Of a stretch of 64,000 nt of DNA, positions 23,511 through 32,602 are shown piece after piece; positions within the stretch are counted from its first letter, which is position 1, and each line of letters starts with the position of its first letter. This stretch comes from UBA9647 sp049522195. Lineage in GTDB: Bacteria > Bacteroidota > Ignavibacteria > UBA10030. The notes below the pieces were generated by a model, which saw nothing but the letters and a program-made list of their open reading frames with translations, searched no databases and had not been told where the DNA came from. The stretch lies in the NCBI GenBank assembly GCA_049522195.1, contig JBEKOB010000009.1:4076-68075 (forward strand). Direction: 5' to 3'. The position numbers and the translations under genes were made by a program.

Positions 23511-24542
23511 TCAAACCACCTCATTGTCGGCTGTACCGTTGACCACCTCCGAAACGTGAAGATGATCTTTAAAAAAGTAATAGAGTCCCACCACCGTCGT
23601 GATGATGTACCCCATTTCATGTGTAATGATCGAGTAGCTCAACGCTGTCACCGTATCGACGCCGTAGAGGCGTACGAGTGCGAAGGAAAGAAATTGGTGA
23701 TATGTGCCCAGCGCCCCGGGGGCAGGAAAAGCAAAAGCGATCGTGGATATTGTCAGCAGGATCACCGACGCACCGAAATCCAGGTTGTGGCCTGCCATCG
23801 TATGGAATGCGTAGAATGGCACATACAGGCTCAGCGCATAGAAGAAATAGATCAGGAGACTCAGCAGGACAATCATCCCATACGTATTGCGCATCTTCGA
23901 GACAGCAAAACCGGAGAGGAAAGAATCGAGAAGCGACTGATATTTAGCCTCAAACTGTTTGGGAACGAATCGCTTCAGGAAGCTCAGAAGGCTGAAGAGC
24001 GATTCCCCCTTGAAGAAAAGTACGACGAAGAGAGCCAGGAACCCGATCGAGCCGATGAAGAAGAACGGCCTGACGGCATCGACGTTGCTGAAAAACGGAT
24101 CGAGCGAATGTGGATAGATGAAAAGGACCACACAAAGGATGAACAGAAAGGTAACCATGTCGATAATGCGCTCGATGACGACCGTTCCAAACGCGGAACT
24201 CTTCGAGATGCTTTCCGATCTGCCGACTGCGAACGCCCGGGTCACTTCCCCGACGCGCCACAGCAGATTGTTCACCATGAACCCAATCATGACGGCAGAA
24301 AACAAGTTGCGGGTCGGGATGTTCTCCTTGATCGGAGAGAGGAGATAGGACCATCGAACAGCCCTCAGCCAATGGCTGATGACGACAATGGGAACAAGGA
24401 GCGCGACCCAGAAGTAGTCGACGTCCTGCAACGACGCCCACAGCTCCTTGAAACTCACACCGCGGAATGCGAGGAAGAGGAATAAGCCGGCGAGGAGAAA
24501 CCCGGCAGCAGTCTGAAGGACCTTCTTGAGTCGTGATGGCAT
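23511..24542 (-). CDS. LPG-synthase-type flippase-like membrane protein
   Basis: 343 residues with about eight hydrophobic segments. The pattern LLAGLFLFLAFRGVSFKELWASLQDVDYFWV, LRAVRWSYLLSP, VMIGFMVNNLLWRVGEVTRAFAVGR and APGALGTYHQFLSFALV is that of the UPF0104/lysylphosphatidylglycerol-synthase transmembrane family (PF03706). These proteins flip or act on lipid-linked substrates in the inner membrane. The stop is 3 bases before the dehydrogenase fusion start, so the two form an operon. There is no C-terminal synthetase domain, so it is not an MprF enzyme. Confidence 0.85.
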   Translation of the reverse strand: MPSRLKKVLQTAAGFLLAGLFLFLAFRGVSFKELWASLQDVDYFWVALLVPIVVISHWLRAVRWSYLLSPIKENIPTRNLFSAVMIGFMVNNLLWRVGEVTRAFAVGRSESISKSSAFGTVVIERIIDMVTFLFILCVVLFIYPHSLDPFFSNVDAVRPFFFIGSIGFLALFVVLFFKGESLFSLLSFLKRFVPKQFEAKYQSLLDSFLSGFAVSKMRNTYGMIVLLSLLIYFFYALSLYVPFYAFHTMAGHNLDFGASVILLTISTIAFAFPAPGALGTYHQFLSFALVRLYGVDTVTALSYSIITHEMGYIITTVVGLYYFFKDHLHVSEVVNGTADNEVV

Positions 24543-24558
24543 GAGGAGTGATCGATGA

Positions 24559-25194
24559 TTAGCGTAAGTCGACGACTTCTGTGCCCGGGGGCGCCGTGAA
24601 TGCGAACGTATTGTCCTTCAGGTTCGTATTGATTTTGATCTCAAGAACAGAATAAATCTTCTCCGTGTCATTCACATCAAGCATCTCGACCTTCTTGACG
24701 ACCCACGATCCCTCATCCACCCACACTTTCATGGATTTGATGAAGGATTGATCATCCTTTGGCACGAGCTTGAGAGTGATCAAGGACTTGTCAGTTCCCG
24801 CCTCAGCCTGAACGAGAGTGGCATAGTAGTTTGCAGGAAGATTCAGGAGAAACTGCTCTGGCGTGAACGAATCGGCTGTCTCCTTGTACTTGTCAATCAG
24901 AACCTGCTTGTTGACCGGTGAGAACGACCAGACGGTCGTCCCGTCCGTGACGAGCGTCTGATATTCCGTCTCGACGCGATACCTGTTCGGTCTTTTCATC
25001 CTGAGCGTGCCGGAGAAACTCTGCTCTATCTTCGAGAAGCCGAACTTCACATGTTGGGTGAAACGGGCCGTGGCATCCTGTATCGTCTCGTATTTCTTCT
25101 GCAGATGATCGGTAATCTCTTTGACGGTGTATTCTTTGTGCTGACCAAAAGCAATTCCGCTGAACACGATCAACCCAACCACAAATCGTCGCAT
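24559..25194 (-). CDS. lolA: LolA-like outer-membrane lipoprotein carrier
   Basis: 211 residues with a signal peptide (MRRFVVGLIVFSGIAFG). The mature part has the LolA pattern: YETIQDATARFTQHVKFGF, FSGTLRMKRPNRYRVETEYQTLVTDGTTVWSFSPVNKQVLI and NLKDNTFAFTAPPGTEVVDL at the end. LolA carries lipoproteins through the periplasm to the outer membrane. The ATG at 25194 overlaps the ftsK stop codon by one base (TGATG), with GAGGAG before it. An ftsK-lolA pair is common in Bacteroidota and Chlorobiota. No lolB is seen. Confidence 0.9.
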   Translation of the reverse strand: MRRFVVGLIVFSGIAFGQHKEYTVKEITDHLQKKYETIQDATARFTQHVKFGFSKIEQSFSGTLRMKRPNRYRVETEYQTLVTDGTTVWSFSPVNKQVLIDKYKETADSFTPEQFLLNLPANYYATLVQAEAGTDKSLITLKLVPKDDQSFIKSMKVWVDEGSWVVKKVEMLDVNDTEKIYSVLEIKINTNLKDNTFAFTAPPGTEVVDLR

Positions 25195-27623
25195 CACAAA
25201 CTCCTCAGAATAATTTCCAGTTCTGCGTCCGTCTCCACAAGAACCTCGCGCGCCTTACTGCCGTCAAACGGCCCGACAATCCCGGCCGCCTCCAATTCGT
25301 CGATCAGTCGGGCAGCCCGCGAGTAGCCAACCTTGAGTCTTCGCTGCAGCAACGAGACAGATCCTTGCTGATGCCGCACAATGATCTTTGCTGCTTCCTC
25401 AAACAATTCGTCGGTCGAGCCTCCTGCTGCTGCACTGCCCCTCTTCTTCTTCTCAAACACGGACGGGAGCACCGTGGGATGGCTGTACCCCTTTTGTTTG
25501 GAAATATGCTGAACAACCCTCTCCACCTCATCAGCGGAGATGAATGCATTTTGAACTCGAATCGGTTTCGGGCTCCCTGCTGCAAGATATAACATGTCGC
25601 CATTTCCAAGAAGCTGATCAGCCCCATTCATGTCCAGGATGGTGCGGGAATCGATTTTCGATGCCACCTGGTACGCGATGCGTGCCGAGAAATTTGCCTT
25701 GATGACTCCGGTGATGACGTCCACTGACGGCCTCTGCGTGGCCAAAACGAGATGGATGCCAACAGCGCGTGCAAGCTGCGCAAGGCGCGCAATCGGCTCT
25801 TCGACTTCTTTCGCCGCAGTAATCATCAGGTCGGCAAGCTCATCGACCACAATCACAAGGTACGGGAGTTTCCTGTGCTTGATGGTTTCTGTATCGTGCA
25901 ACCGGCCGGCTTTCAAACGCTCGTTGTAGTCCGAAATATTGCGCACCCCCGCCGACGCCAGACGGTCGTACCGTTTTTCCATCTCGAGCTCGACGCTCTT
26001 GAGCACAAGCACCGCGTTGTTCGGAGTTGTGATAATCTCCTCGTCGATATCGGGAGAGACCGCGAGAAAATGCTTGTTGAGCTTTCCGTATTGTGAGAGC
26101 TCGATCTTCTTCGGATCGATAATGATGAACTTTACGTCACTCGGATGGAGCCTGTAAATAAGACTTGTGAGAATCGTATTGATGCCGACGCTCTTGCCGG
26201 AACCGGTTGCCCCGGCGATGAGGAGGTGGGGCATTTTCGCCAGATCGTCGACACAGACTTCACCTGTGATTGTCTTCCCGATCCCGAGCGGAAGCGCTCC
26301 TTTGAAATCGCGAAACTTGGAAGAATTGATAATCCCGCGCAGGGTCACTAACGCAGGATTGTGATTCGGGATCTCGACACCGACCGTCCCCTTCCCCGGA
26401 ATCGGAGCGATGATGCGGATGCCGCGGGCTTTGAGGGCGAGCGCAATATCATCCTGGAGCGATTCAATACGGCTGATCTTGACTCCGGTTGCCGGTACGA
26501 GTTCATACAACGTAACGACAGGACCGGGAGTCACAGAGACGCTCTCGATCTCAACTCCAAAATCCGCAAGCTTCGACCTGAGGAGCTCTGCGTTTGCCTT
26601 CAGTTCCTCTTCGTTCACCTCTTCAGAAGCTCGTGCGATATCGAGCAGCTCAACAGAAGGGAATACGTAATCAATCTCTTCTTCTTCCGGTTCTTCCGAA
26701 GGCTGCCGTTCGTCGAAGTTTACTTCTTCTTCCTGAAGCGGAGCGTTGATATCCAACGGTAGATCACCTTCGGGTTCCAGCGGTTCCGATTCTTCCTCAG
26801 CTTCTTCGTGGAGAACCGGAGGTTCAATGTCCGGTCGTGTTTCCTTTACGGGGGGTTTTCGCGTAATCGGAGGTGGCGGCACGTGTTCCTGAGGATCCCG
26901 CTTGATTTCGACAGCTCGTCGTGGAGACGGGGGTTCTTCTTCCTTTTTCACTTCGATCTTCGATTCAGCCCGCTTCCTGCGGATCCAGGCCATCAGACTC
27001 GCGAGCCATTCCTGGAGTCGCTCGTAGGTTTGCTGGATATCGAGATCGACCAGAAGAGTCAGGACCACGGCGAGGAGACCAAAGAGAAGTAGGAAACTTC
27101 CCACCAGTCCGATCAACTTGTAGAGTGTATTCGCGGCGAAATCACCAACCGTCCCGCTCCACTCCATCGAAAGGATCGGAACGTCACCGATGAGTCGCAC
27201 CGAACCCATGAGGGCCGAGAACAGGAGGGCGATGGCGACGACATAGTTTGTCGCCAGGATAAGTTTGTGCAGTTCCTTCTTTCGCAGGAGATACCACGAC
27301 CACGCCAACCCTAGGAACGGAAGCACGATGATGCCGTACCCAATCGTCGAGTTGATGAACCAATTCGAGAGAACCGCTCCCAGCAGACCAAGGAGGTTCT
27401 GCGTCCTGTCAGCCTTCGCCTGGAGCCCCTCGTCCGGCGTCAGTACCTTCCAGAGGTCCACAATCCGCACCTGCCCGTTTGCCTGGTCGGCGGGAGTGTA
27501 CGACACCAGGCTCAGGAGAAGCATGAAGGAAAAGAGAATCCCGAGGAACGACCAGATCTGTCGTCTTCGGTCGGGGTTCTTTCTCTTCTGTACTTCCTTG
27601 GGTTGGTTCTGCGGTTCGGCCAT
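25194..27623 (-). CDS. ftsK: DNA translocase FtsK
   Basis: 809 residues from ATG 27623; an in-frame ATG at 27695 would run into comB and add a basic stretch. Layout: four or five membrane helices (about residues 25-200), an acidic and Pro-rich linker (to about 320), the motor domain with IAGATGSGKSVGIN (Walker A) and VIVVDELADLMIT (Walker B), and the gamma winged helix at the C-terminus (SLLQRRLKVGYSRAARLIDELEAAGIVG) that reads KOPS sites. It pumps DNA at the division septum. The linker is short compared with E. coli FtsK (1329 residues). Coupled to lolA. Confidence 0.95.
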   Translation of the reverse strand: MAEPQNQPKEVQKRKNPDRRRQIWSFLGILFSFMLLLSLVSYTPADQANGQVRIVDLWKVLTPDEGLQAKADRTQNLLGLLGAVLSNWFINSTIGYGIIVLPFLGLAWSWYLLRKKELHKLILATNYVVAIALLFSALMGSVRLIGDVPILSMEWSGTVGDFAANTLYKLIGLVGSFLLLFGLLAVVLTLLVDLDIQQTYERLQEWLASLMAWIRRKRAESKIEVKKEEEPPSPRRAVEIKRDPQEHVPPPPITRKPPVKETRPDIEPPVLHEEAEEESEPLEPEGDLPLDINAPLQEEEVNFDERQPSEEPEEEEIDYVFPSVELLDIARASEEVNEEELKANAELLRSKLADFGVEIESVSVTPGPVVTLYELVPATGVKISRIESLQDDIALALKARGIRIIAPIPGKGTVGVEIPNHNPALVTLRGIINSSKFRDFKGALPLGIGKTITGEVCVDDLAKMPHLLIAGATGSGKSVGINTILTSLIYRLHPSDVKFIIIDPKKIELSQYGKLNKHFLAVSPDIDEEIITTPNNAVLVLKSVELEMEKRYDRLASAGVRNISDYNERLKAGRLHDTETIKHRKLPYLVIVVDELADLMITAAKEVEEPIARLAQLARAVGIHLVLATQRPSVDVITGVIKANFSARIAYQVASKIDSRTILDMNGADQLLGNGDMLYLAAGSPKPIRVQNAFISADEVERVVQHISKQKGYSHPTVLPSVFEKKKRGSAAAGGSTDELFEEAAKIIVRHQQGSVSLLQRRLKVGYSRAARLIDELEAAGIVGPFDGSKAREVLVETDAELEIILRSL

Positions 27624-27639
27624 GGGAGTCTGTTGCCGT

Positions 27640-28428
27640 TTACGCGGTCGGTTTTGGATTCGCCGTGCTCTCTCCTTCGGCGTGGCGCGTTTCATCGCGC
27701 TTGAGTTTGATCACGTTGCCGCTGAGAACGGGAAGAATGGCATACGAGTCAACGGCTGCAGCGATCTTGATGTCTTCCTCGAATCCGATCTCGATGAGAT
27801 ACCGGCCATGCTCCGTGTTTTTCATCATCTTGAGAAGTGAACGGCCATACGTCTTGTAGAGCGATTGGCAAGCCAGTGCGGAGTCCGTCATATCCAGCGG
27901 GAGCGTTTTGTCGGCCGCAAGGGTGTGAACGATCATCCCGGCACAGACTGAATCTTCCAGACTGAAATTGCTCAACGCGTTCGCGCGCCCTGCGCAGATC
28001 AGGAGAAAATCCTGCTTTACTTCTTTGATGAACTCGAGAACCTTGGAGATATTGACGAATGACCCGATAGCCAGGTTCTGGGCGAACCTGCTCTTGTACA
28101 TTGCCACCGATCCATTCGTCGTACAAAAGATGATGGACTTCCCTTTCACTGTTGCTTCGGTATATTCCAGGGGAGAGTTTCCGAGGTTAAAGCCCTGAAT
28201 GGTTTTTCCGTTCCGTTCGCCGCCGCGCAACGTCACATCCCCAAAAAGGCTCCCGGAAATCTTGACAGCATTCTCGATGCTCTCCACCGGGATAATTTCC
28301 CGTGCGCCGTTGTTCAACGCCACCGCAATCGTGGTACTTGAACGCAGCACATCAATCACCACGATGTTCTTACCCCGAAGCTCCAGTTCATCGAGTTTAA
28401 ATGGATCAAATCGGACGTCTATTCTCAT
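27640..28428 (-). CDS. comB: 2-phosphosulfolactate phosphatase
   Basis: 262 residues of the ComB family (PF04029): VVIDVLRSSTTIAVALNNGAREIIPV, LRGGERNGKTIQGFNLGNSP and IFCTTNGSVAM, followed by LLICAGRANALSNFSLEDSVCAGMIV. The enzyme is a Mg-dependent hydrolase making sulfolactate, known from coenzyme M synthesis. Many bacteria carry comB without making coenzyme M, and its substrate there is uncertain. No comA, comC or sulfonate gene is visible in the window. It lies just upstream of ftsK with 16 bases between. Confidence 0.88.
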   Translation of the reverse strand: MRIDVRFDPFKLDELELRGKNIVVIDVLRSSTTIAVALNNGAREIIPVESIENAVKISGSLFGDVTLRGGERNGKTIQGFNLGNSPLEYTEATVKGKSIIFCTTNGSVAMYKSRFAQNLAIGSFVNISKVLEFIKEVKQDFLLICAGRANALSNFSLEDSVCAGMIVHTLAADKTLPLDMTDSALACQSLYKTYGRSLLKMMKNTEHGRYLIEIGFEEDIKIAAAVDSYAILPVLSGNVIKLKRDETRHAEGESTANPKPTA

Positions 28429-28449
28429 GCGATAGCAACCTGTCTGAAA

Positions 28450-29532
28450 TTACTTTTGAACAAACGGTAAATTCACAATTGATGCTCCAACTTCCTTGCC
28501 GCGTATGCTAACCTGAATGGAATTCCCAACCTCATCGGACCCTACAGCTACATAGCCAAGACCGATCGCGCGTTCCAGTGAGGGAGAAAACGTCCCGCTT
28601 GTGACGTGTCCGATCTCGACCCCCTTCGAAACAAGCGGATACCCATGCCGGGCAACGGCTTTCTCGGAGAGATTGAACCCGACGAGCCTGCGTTTCAGTC
28701 CTTGTTGTTTCACTTTTGCGATCGCCGGCTTCCCGATAAAATCTCCCTTGTTGATCTTCGTGATCCAACCCAGGCCGGCCTCCAGGGGATTCGTTGTCTG
28801 GTCAATGTCATTACCGTACAGACAATATCCCATTTCCAACCGCAGCGTATCACGCGCGCCAAGGCCGATCGGTTTGATCCCGAATTCTTTCCCTGCCGCG
28901 AACACAGCATCCCAGACTTTCTTTCCGAGAGCCGCATCAGAATCAAAGTAGAGCTCAAACCCGAGCTCACCAGTATAGCCTGTCCGGGAGATGATCATAT
29001 CGACACCGGCCAGCGTACCGCGGACGAAATGGTAGTACTCGATCGGTAAAAGATTGACGCTCGTCAGCTTCTGAAGTGTCTTGAGGGACTGCGGCCCCTG
29101 GACGGCCAGGAGAGAATATGACGGGCTCCGATCCAGCAGCTCGACATCGCCGCTGAGATGCGACTTCAGCCAGTCGAAATCCTTCTGACTATTGGATGCG
29201 TTCACGACGAGCATATAATGATCACCACAGTGATAGACAAGGAGATCATCGACAATTCCGCCATTGTCGTAACAGAGAGCCGAATACTGAACACGTCCCT
29301 CGAAAAGCTTCGAGACATCGTTGATCGTCATCCGTTGCAGGAACGCGGCTGCGTCTTTGCCACGAACGATGAACTCGCCCATATGTGTGACGTCAAAAAC
29401 TCCAACATTGTTCCGTACTGCGAGATGTTCATCGATGATGCCGCTATACTGCACGGGCATCTCGAATCCGGCAAAGTCGACCAATTTCGCGCCGAGCGAC
29501 CGGTGGATTTCCGTGAATGCAGTCTTTTTCAT
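28450..29532 (-). CDS. gcvT: Aminomethyltransferase (glycine cleavage T protein)
   Basis: 360 residues from ATG 29532 (MKKTAFTEIHRSLGAKLVDF). Features: FEMPVQYSGIIDEHLAVRNNVGVFDVTHMGE at the N-terminus, the folate-binding Asp in NDVSKL, RTGYTGELGFELYF in the middle and the C-terminal LGYVAVG. It transfers the methylene group of the H-protein-bound intermediate to tetrahydrofolate, releasing ammonia. A TTG at 29559 is also in frame but overlaps the preceding gene. It begins 2 bases after the transaldolase-family gene. No gcvH or gcvP is in the window. Confidence 0.95.
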   Translation of the reverse strand: MKKTAFTEIHRSLGAKLVDFAGFEMPVQYSGIIDEHLAVRNNVGVFDVTHMGEFIVRGKDAAAFLQRMTINDVSKLFEGRVQYSALCYDNGGIVDDLLVYHCGDHYMLVVNASNSQKDFDWLKSHLSGDVELLDRSPSYSLLAVQGPQSLKTLQKLTSVNLLPIEYYHFVRGTLAGVDMIISRTGYTGELGFELYFDSDAALGKKVWDAVFAAGKEFGIKPIGLGARDTLRLEMGYCLYGNDIDQTTNPLEAGLGWITKINKGDFIGKPAIAKVKQQGLKRRLVGFNLSEKAVARHGYPLVSKGVEIGHVTSGTFSPSLERAIGLGYVAVGSDEVGNSIQVSIRGKEVGASIVNLPFVQK

Positions 29533-29534
29533 GG

Positions 29535-30182
29535 CTATTTCTTTTGGCTTTTGTTCCAATCCTCCAAAAACTTCTGGAGTCCAGAGTCCGTGAGCGGATG
29601 TTTGATGAGTTGTTCAATGATTTTGAACGGGATCGTGCAGATATCTGCTCCGATCATTGCCGCTTCGACAACATGAAGCGGGTGGCGTATACTCGCAACG
29701 AGCACCTGCGTTTCAAAGTGATAGTTGCGATAGATGGTCACAATCTGGCGAATGAGGCCCATGCCGTCATGGCTGATGTCATCAAGTCGGCCGATGAACG
29801 GGCTGATGAAATATGCCCCGGCTTTGGCCGCTACGAGCGCCTGCGTGGGAGAGAAGCAGAGTGTCACGTTCGTCCGGATACCTTCGGCCTTCAGGGCCTT
29901 GACCGCCTTGATGCCTTCCTTGATCAGGGGAACCTTCACGACGATGTTCTTGTGGATTTTCGAGAGGTCACGCCCCTCCTTCATGATTCCATCGAAATCG
30001 GTCGAGACCACCTCTGCACTGATCGGCCCATCAACGATACTGCAGATCTCCTCCAGCAACTTCCGGAAATCCTTCCCTTCTTTTGCAACAAGGCTCGGAT
30101 TGGTGGTGACACCATCCAGCACTCCCATACTCGCTGCTTCCTTGATCTCGGCTATGTTTGCGGTGTCAATGAAGAACTTCAT
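29535..30182 (-). CDS. Transaldolase / fructose-6-phosphate aldolase family enzyme
   Basis: 215 residues, the short form of the family. It opens MKFFIDTANIAEIKE, has GVTTNPSLVAKEG and the Schiff-base lysine K83 in NIVVKVPLI, followed by VTLCFSPTQALVAAKAGA and FISPFIGRLDD. Short members act either as transaldolases in the pentose phosphate pathway or as fructose-6-phosphate aldolases; sequence alone does not decide. The assignment as 'transaldolase-like' is safe. It lies upstream of gcvT and is separated from RNase E/G by a long inverted repeat array. Confidence 0.92.
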   Translation of the reverse strand: MKFFIDTANIAEIKEAASMGVLDGVTTNPSLVAKEGKDFRKLLEEICSIVDGPISAEVVSTDFDGIMKEGRDLSKIHKNIVVKVPLIKEGIKAVKALKAEGIRTNVTLCFSPTQALVAAKAGAYFISPFIGRLDDISHDGMGLIRQIVTIYRNYHFETQVLVASIRHPLHVVEAAMIGADICTIPFKIIEQLIKHPLTDSGLQKFLEDWNKSQKK

Positions 30183-30224
30183 GAGCGATCCCCTTGAATA
30201 GTCTCGGTACCTCGATGATAAATT

Positions 30225-30398
30225 CGAAATCCTAATATCGAAATACGAAAGAAATCCGAAATCCTAAACCCGAAATGCTAAACGTTCTTAGCAGAGGAGA
30301 TTTTTAGCTTTGAACTTCGTGCTGAGAATTTGTTTAGTGTTTTGGATTTCGTGCTTCGAATTTGTTTAGGATTTAGGGTTTCGAATTTCGTGCTTGGT
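30225..30398. repeat. Long inverted heptamer array between rng and the transaldolase gene
   Basis: The left arm (30225-30284) reads CGAAATC, CTAATAT, CGAAATA, CGAAAGA, a 4-base slip AATC, then CGAAATC, CTAAACC, CGAAATG, CTAAACG. The right arm (30332-30398) reads GTTTAGT, GTTTTGG, ATTTCGT, GCTTCGA, a 4-base slip ATTT, then GTTTAGG, ATTTAGG, GTTTCGA, ATTTCGT, GCTTGGT. The arms carry the same word on opposite strands and share a slip four words from the centre. Some 47 non-repeat bases lie between. The array ends 2 bases before the rng stop. Confidence 0.85.
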
Positions 30399-30400
30399 TG

Positions 30401-32050
30401 TCAGATCTTGTATTGCTCGGTAATGTCCTTGTTCTGTTTCACGGAAATGAACCGGAAATCGTCCATCGCAAGAGCCTGGTCTGGAACAACCTTTACCTTG
30501 ACGAAGAACTTGAACATGATTTTCGTCAGCCGACTGATGGTCCCCTGCGTGAGATAGCCTGCCGTATTGGGATTGACGTGAAGCTGGAGGCGGAACTCGC
30601 GCGACTCCGATTTAAACCGGCGGATCCAGCGCTCGATCTGGTTCAGCGTCGTCGTCTTCGATTGCACGAGACCTGTCCCGCCACAGGTGGGGCATGCATC
30701 ACTGAGACTCATTTGAACGTTCTGGCGAATTCGCTGCCGGGTTATCTGCATCAGACCGAATTCCGTCATAGGAAGCACGGTAGCCTTGGCGCGATCGCGC
30801 TTGAGCTCCTTCTTCACTTCATCATACACTTTCTTCCTGTTCTTCTCATCGTCGAGGTCGATGAAATCGATGACGATAATTCCGCCGATGTCCCGAAGGC
30901 GGAGTTGGCGCGTCATCTCGCGTGCTGCCTCGAGATCGGTCCTTAGCGAATTCAGCTCCTGCTCCCTCTTTGCCGCGTACCTGCCGCTGTTGACGTCAAT
31001 GACTGTCATCGCTTCCGTCTTCTCGATGAAGATGTATCCGCCGCTCTTGAGCCATACCTTCTTGCTCATCAGGGTCTGGATATCCTTCTCCACGCCGTAC
31101 TTGTCGAAGATCGGTTCTTTCCCCTTGTAGTATTCCAGCCGGTCAAGCATATCAGGAGACATCCACTGGACGTACGCCTTGATCTCCTTGAACAGCTTCT
31201 TGTCATCCACGCCCACTCGTTCGACCCGGTCACCGAACAGATCGCGGATCACGCTCGATGTCGTGGTCATATCTTTGTAGACCAATGCGGGAGGGTTTTC
31301 GGTCTTGACCGCCTTTTCGATGTTCGACCAAACCCTGAGCAATTCCTCGAGGTCTTGTTTGATCAGGTTATCTTCCTTCCCTTCAGCAACGGTCCTGATA
31401 ATTGCTCCAAATCCCGACGGAAGAATCGGGCGTACGACTCTCCGCAGCCGCCTCTTTTCTTTGAAGTCCGAGAGTTTCTTCGAAACTCCGACTTTTCCGT
31501 CAAACGGAAGAAGGACAAGAAACCGACCCGGGAGAGAGATTTCGGAAGTCACCCTGACCCCCTTCTTGCCGACGGGCTCCTTTGTGATCTGCACAAGGAT
31601 GTCCTGCCCCTTCTGAAGGTTCACCTCCCGGTCGGGACGATGATGTCGCTGCCCGTCGCCGTTCGTGTGTCCGCCTCTCCGCGTATCAGCAGGCGGAGCG
31701 GCGGGTGCAGGCGCATCGGGCGAAGGAGAAACACCGGTTGCCGCGGCGGTCGCAGGGTTCGCCGATGGCTCGTGTTCATCGTCATCGTCGTCGTCTTCGA
31801 ACAGGGCGTTGTATTCGGAAAGTGAGGAGCCGATGTCGGAAAAATGAAGGAAAGCGTCTTGCTGAAGGCCGATATCGATGAACGCCGCGCGGATGCCGGG
31901 CATCACCTTGGCAACCTTGCCAAGATAAATGTCCCCCACCATGCGTTCCTTACCGGGGGTTTCTACGAAAAGCTCAGCGAGTTTTCCGTCTTCAAGAATG
32001 GCAATACGATGTTCGTTCGCCGTGGAATTGATAACAATTTCTTTTTTCAT
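30401..32050 (-). CDS. rng: Ribonuclease E/G family endoribonuclease
   Basis: 549 residues from ATG 32050 (MKKEIVINSTANEHRIAIL). It begins with an S1 domain (residues about 35-150), interrupted by a low-complexity Asp/Glu then Ala/Pro stretch (about 85-135, DDDDDD and APAPAAPP). The catalytic part has VIDVNSGRYA and GIIVIDFIDLDDEKNR, the two magnesium-binding Asp sites, then the zinc-link CPTCGGTG. It cuts 5'-monophosphate RNA and takes part in rRNA maturation and mRNA decay. It lacks a long C-terminal degradosome scaffold, so it is RNase G-like in length. No neighbour operon is obvious. Confidence 0.93.
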   Translation of the reverse strand: MKKEIVINSTANEHRIAILEDGKLAELFVETPGKERMVGDIYLGKVAKVMPGIRAAFIDIGLQQDAFLHFSDIGSSLSEYNALFEDDDDDDEHEPSANPATAAATGVSPSPDAPAPAAPPADTRRGGHTNGDGQRHHRPDREVNLQKGQDILVQITKEPVGKKGVRVTSEISLPGRFLVLLPFDGKVGVSKKLSDFKEKRRLRRVVRPILPSGFGAIIRTVAEGKEDNLIKQDLEELLRVWSNIEKAVKTENPPALVYKDMTTTSSVIRDLFGDRVERVGVDDKKLFKEIKAYVQWMSPDMLDRLEYYKGKEPIFDKYGVEKDIQTLMSKKVWLKSGGYIFIEKTEAMTVIDVNSGRYAAKREQELNSLRTDLEAAREMTRQLRLRDIGGIIVIDFIDLDDEKNRKKVYDEVKKELKRDRAKATVLPMTEFGLMQITRQRIRQNVQMSLSDACPTCGGTGLVQSKTTTLNQIERWIRRFKSESREFRLQLHVNPNTAGYLTQGTISRLTKIMFKFFVKVKVVPDQALAMDDFRFISVKQNKDITEQYKI

Positions 32051-32062
32051 GCTGGAATCCAA

Positions 32063-32451
32063 TCCACCTCAGACTCCACTCTATGGGAATGAGACACAGC
32101 GCAGCGGGCGAAGATGGACGAACCCCCATTTGGCGCGGCGAACGACCGCAGGGAGAAATTCGTGGCAAGAACCGTCCAGATCGACTTTTGCGTTGGGTCA
32201 ACCAGATCACTTCGTTCTGAAAGCTTCGGGAAGCGATCGGGATGATAACCCCGGTCCGCCGGAGGGCGTGACGGGGCGCAGTCCGCACAAGTGTAAGACT
32301 GGTGGTGAGAAGTGAGAAAAAGAGAAATGAGATGAGGAGTACCATGAGTTAAGTGCCTGGTTTTTATTCACCCACGCACAGCAGTGAAGAGCCAACGAGG
32401 CGGGCTTTACGGGCTGAAGCAGCCAGATCCCCTGACTGCAACAAATAAAAA
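32063..32451. other. Gap of 389 bases without a recognisable gene
   Basis: Between the rng start and the SRP RNA no gene was recognised. Several short open frames exist on the minus strand, one running into the rng start, but they have no family resemblance and unusual composition. No RNase P, tmRNA or 6S landmarks were seen. A half array of heptamers lies at 32305-32339 (GTGAGAA, GTGAGAA, AAAGAGA, AATGAGA, TGAGGAG), sharing its word with the arrays at 5.3 and 7.2 kb. The gap may carry the rng leader. Confidence 0.5.
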
Positions 32452-32553
32452 GAGGTCAAGCGACCCTGTGTCACACAAAACCTTTTGCCGACCGTTGCTT
32501 CCTTCCGGACCTGGCGGGGTTGAGCAACGTCTTGTTGCACAGGACTTGACCTC
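32452..32553 (-). ncRNA. ffs: Signal recognition particle RNA (4.5S type)
   Basis: On the minus strand the sequence contains GCCAGGTCCGGAAGGAAGCA, the conserved apical loop and symmetric bulge bound by Ffh. The two ends pair (GAGGTCAAG at the 5' side with CTTGACCTC at the 3' side, visible at 32452-32460 and 32545-32553), giving a single hairpin of about 100 bases as in the small bacterial SRP RNA. T-rich sequence (CTTTTTATTTG) follows the 3' end on the minus strand, acting as a terminator. The exact ends are approximate. Confidence 0.93.
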
Positions 32554-32602
32554 AATGCTGAAAGAAAACCCAAAGAAACTCTCCGAGATGACTGAAAAAC
32601 TG

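Noticed and set aside
23487..24485. 332-codon open frame on the plus strand
   Set aside because: Opposite the flippase-like gene; its extremely charged composition (Asp/Glu/Arg/His) is typical for the antisense of membrane-protein codons.
31992..32345. 117-codon minus-strand frame upstream of rng
   Set aside because: Overlaps the rng start in another frame, has no recognisable family and odd composition; not called as a gene.
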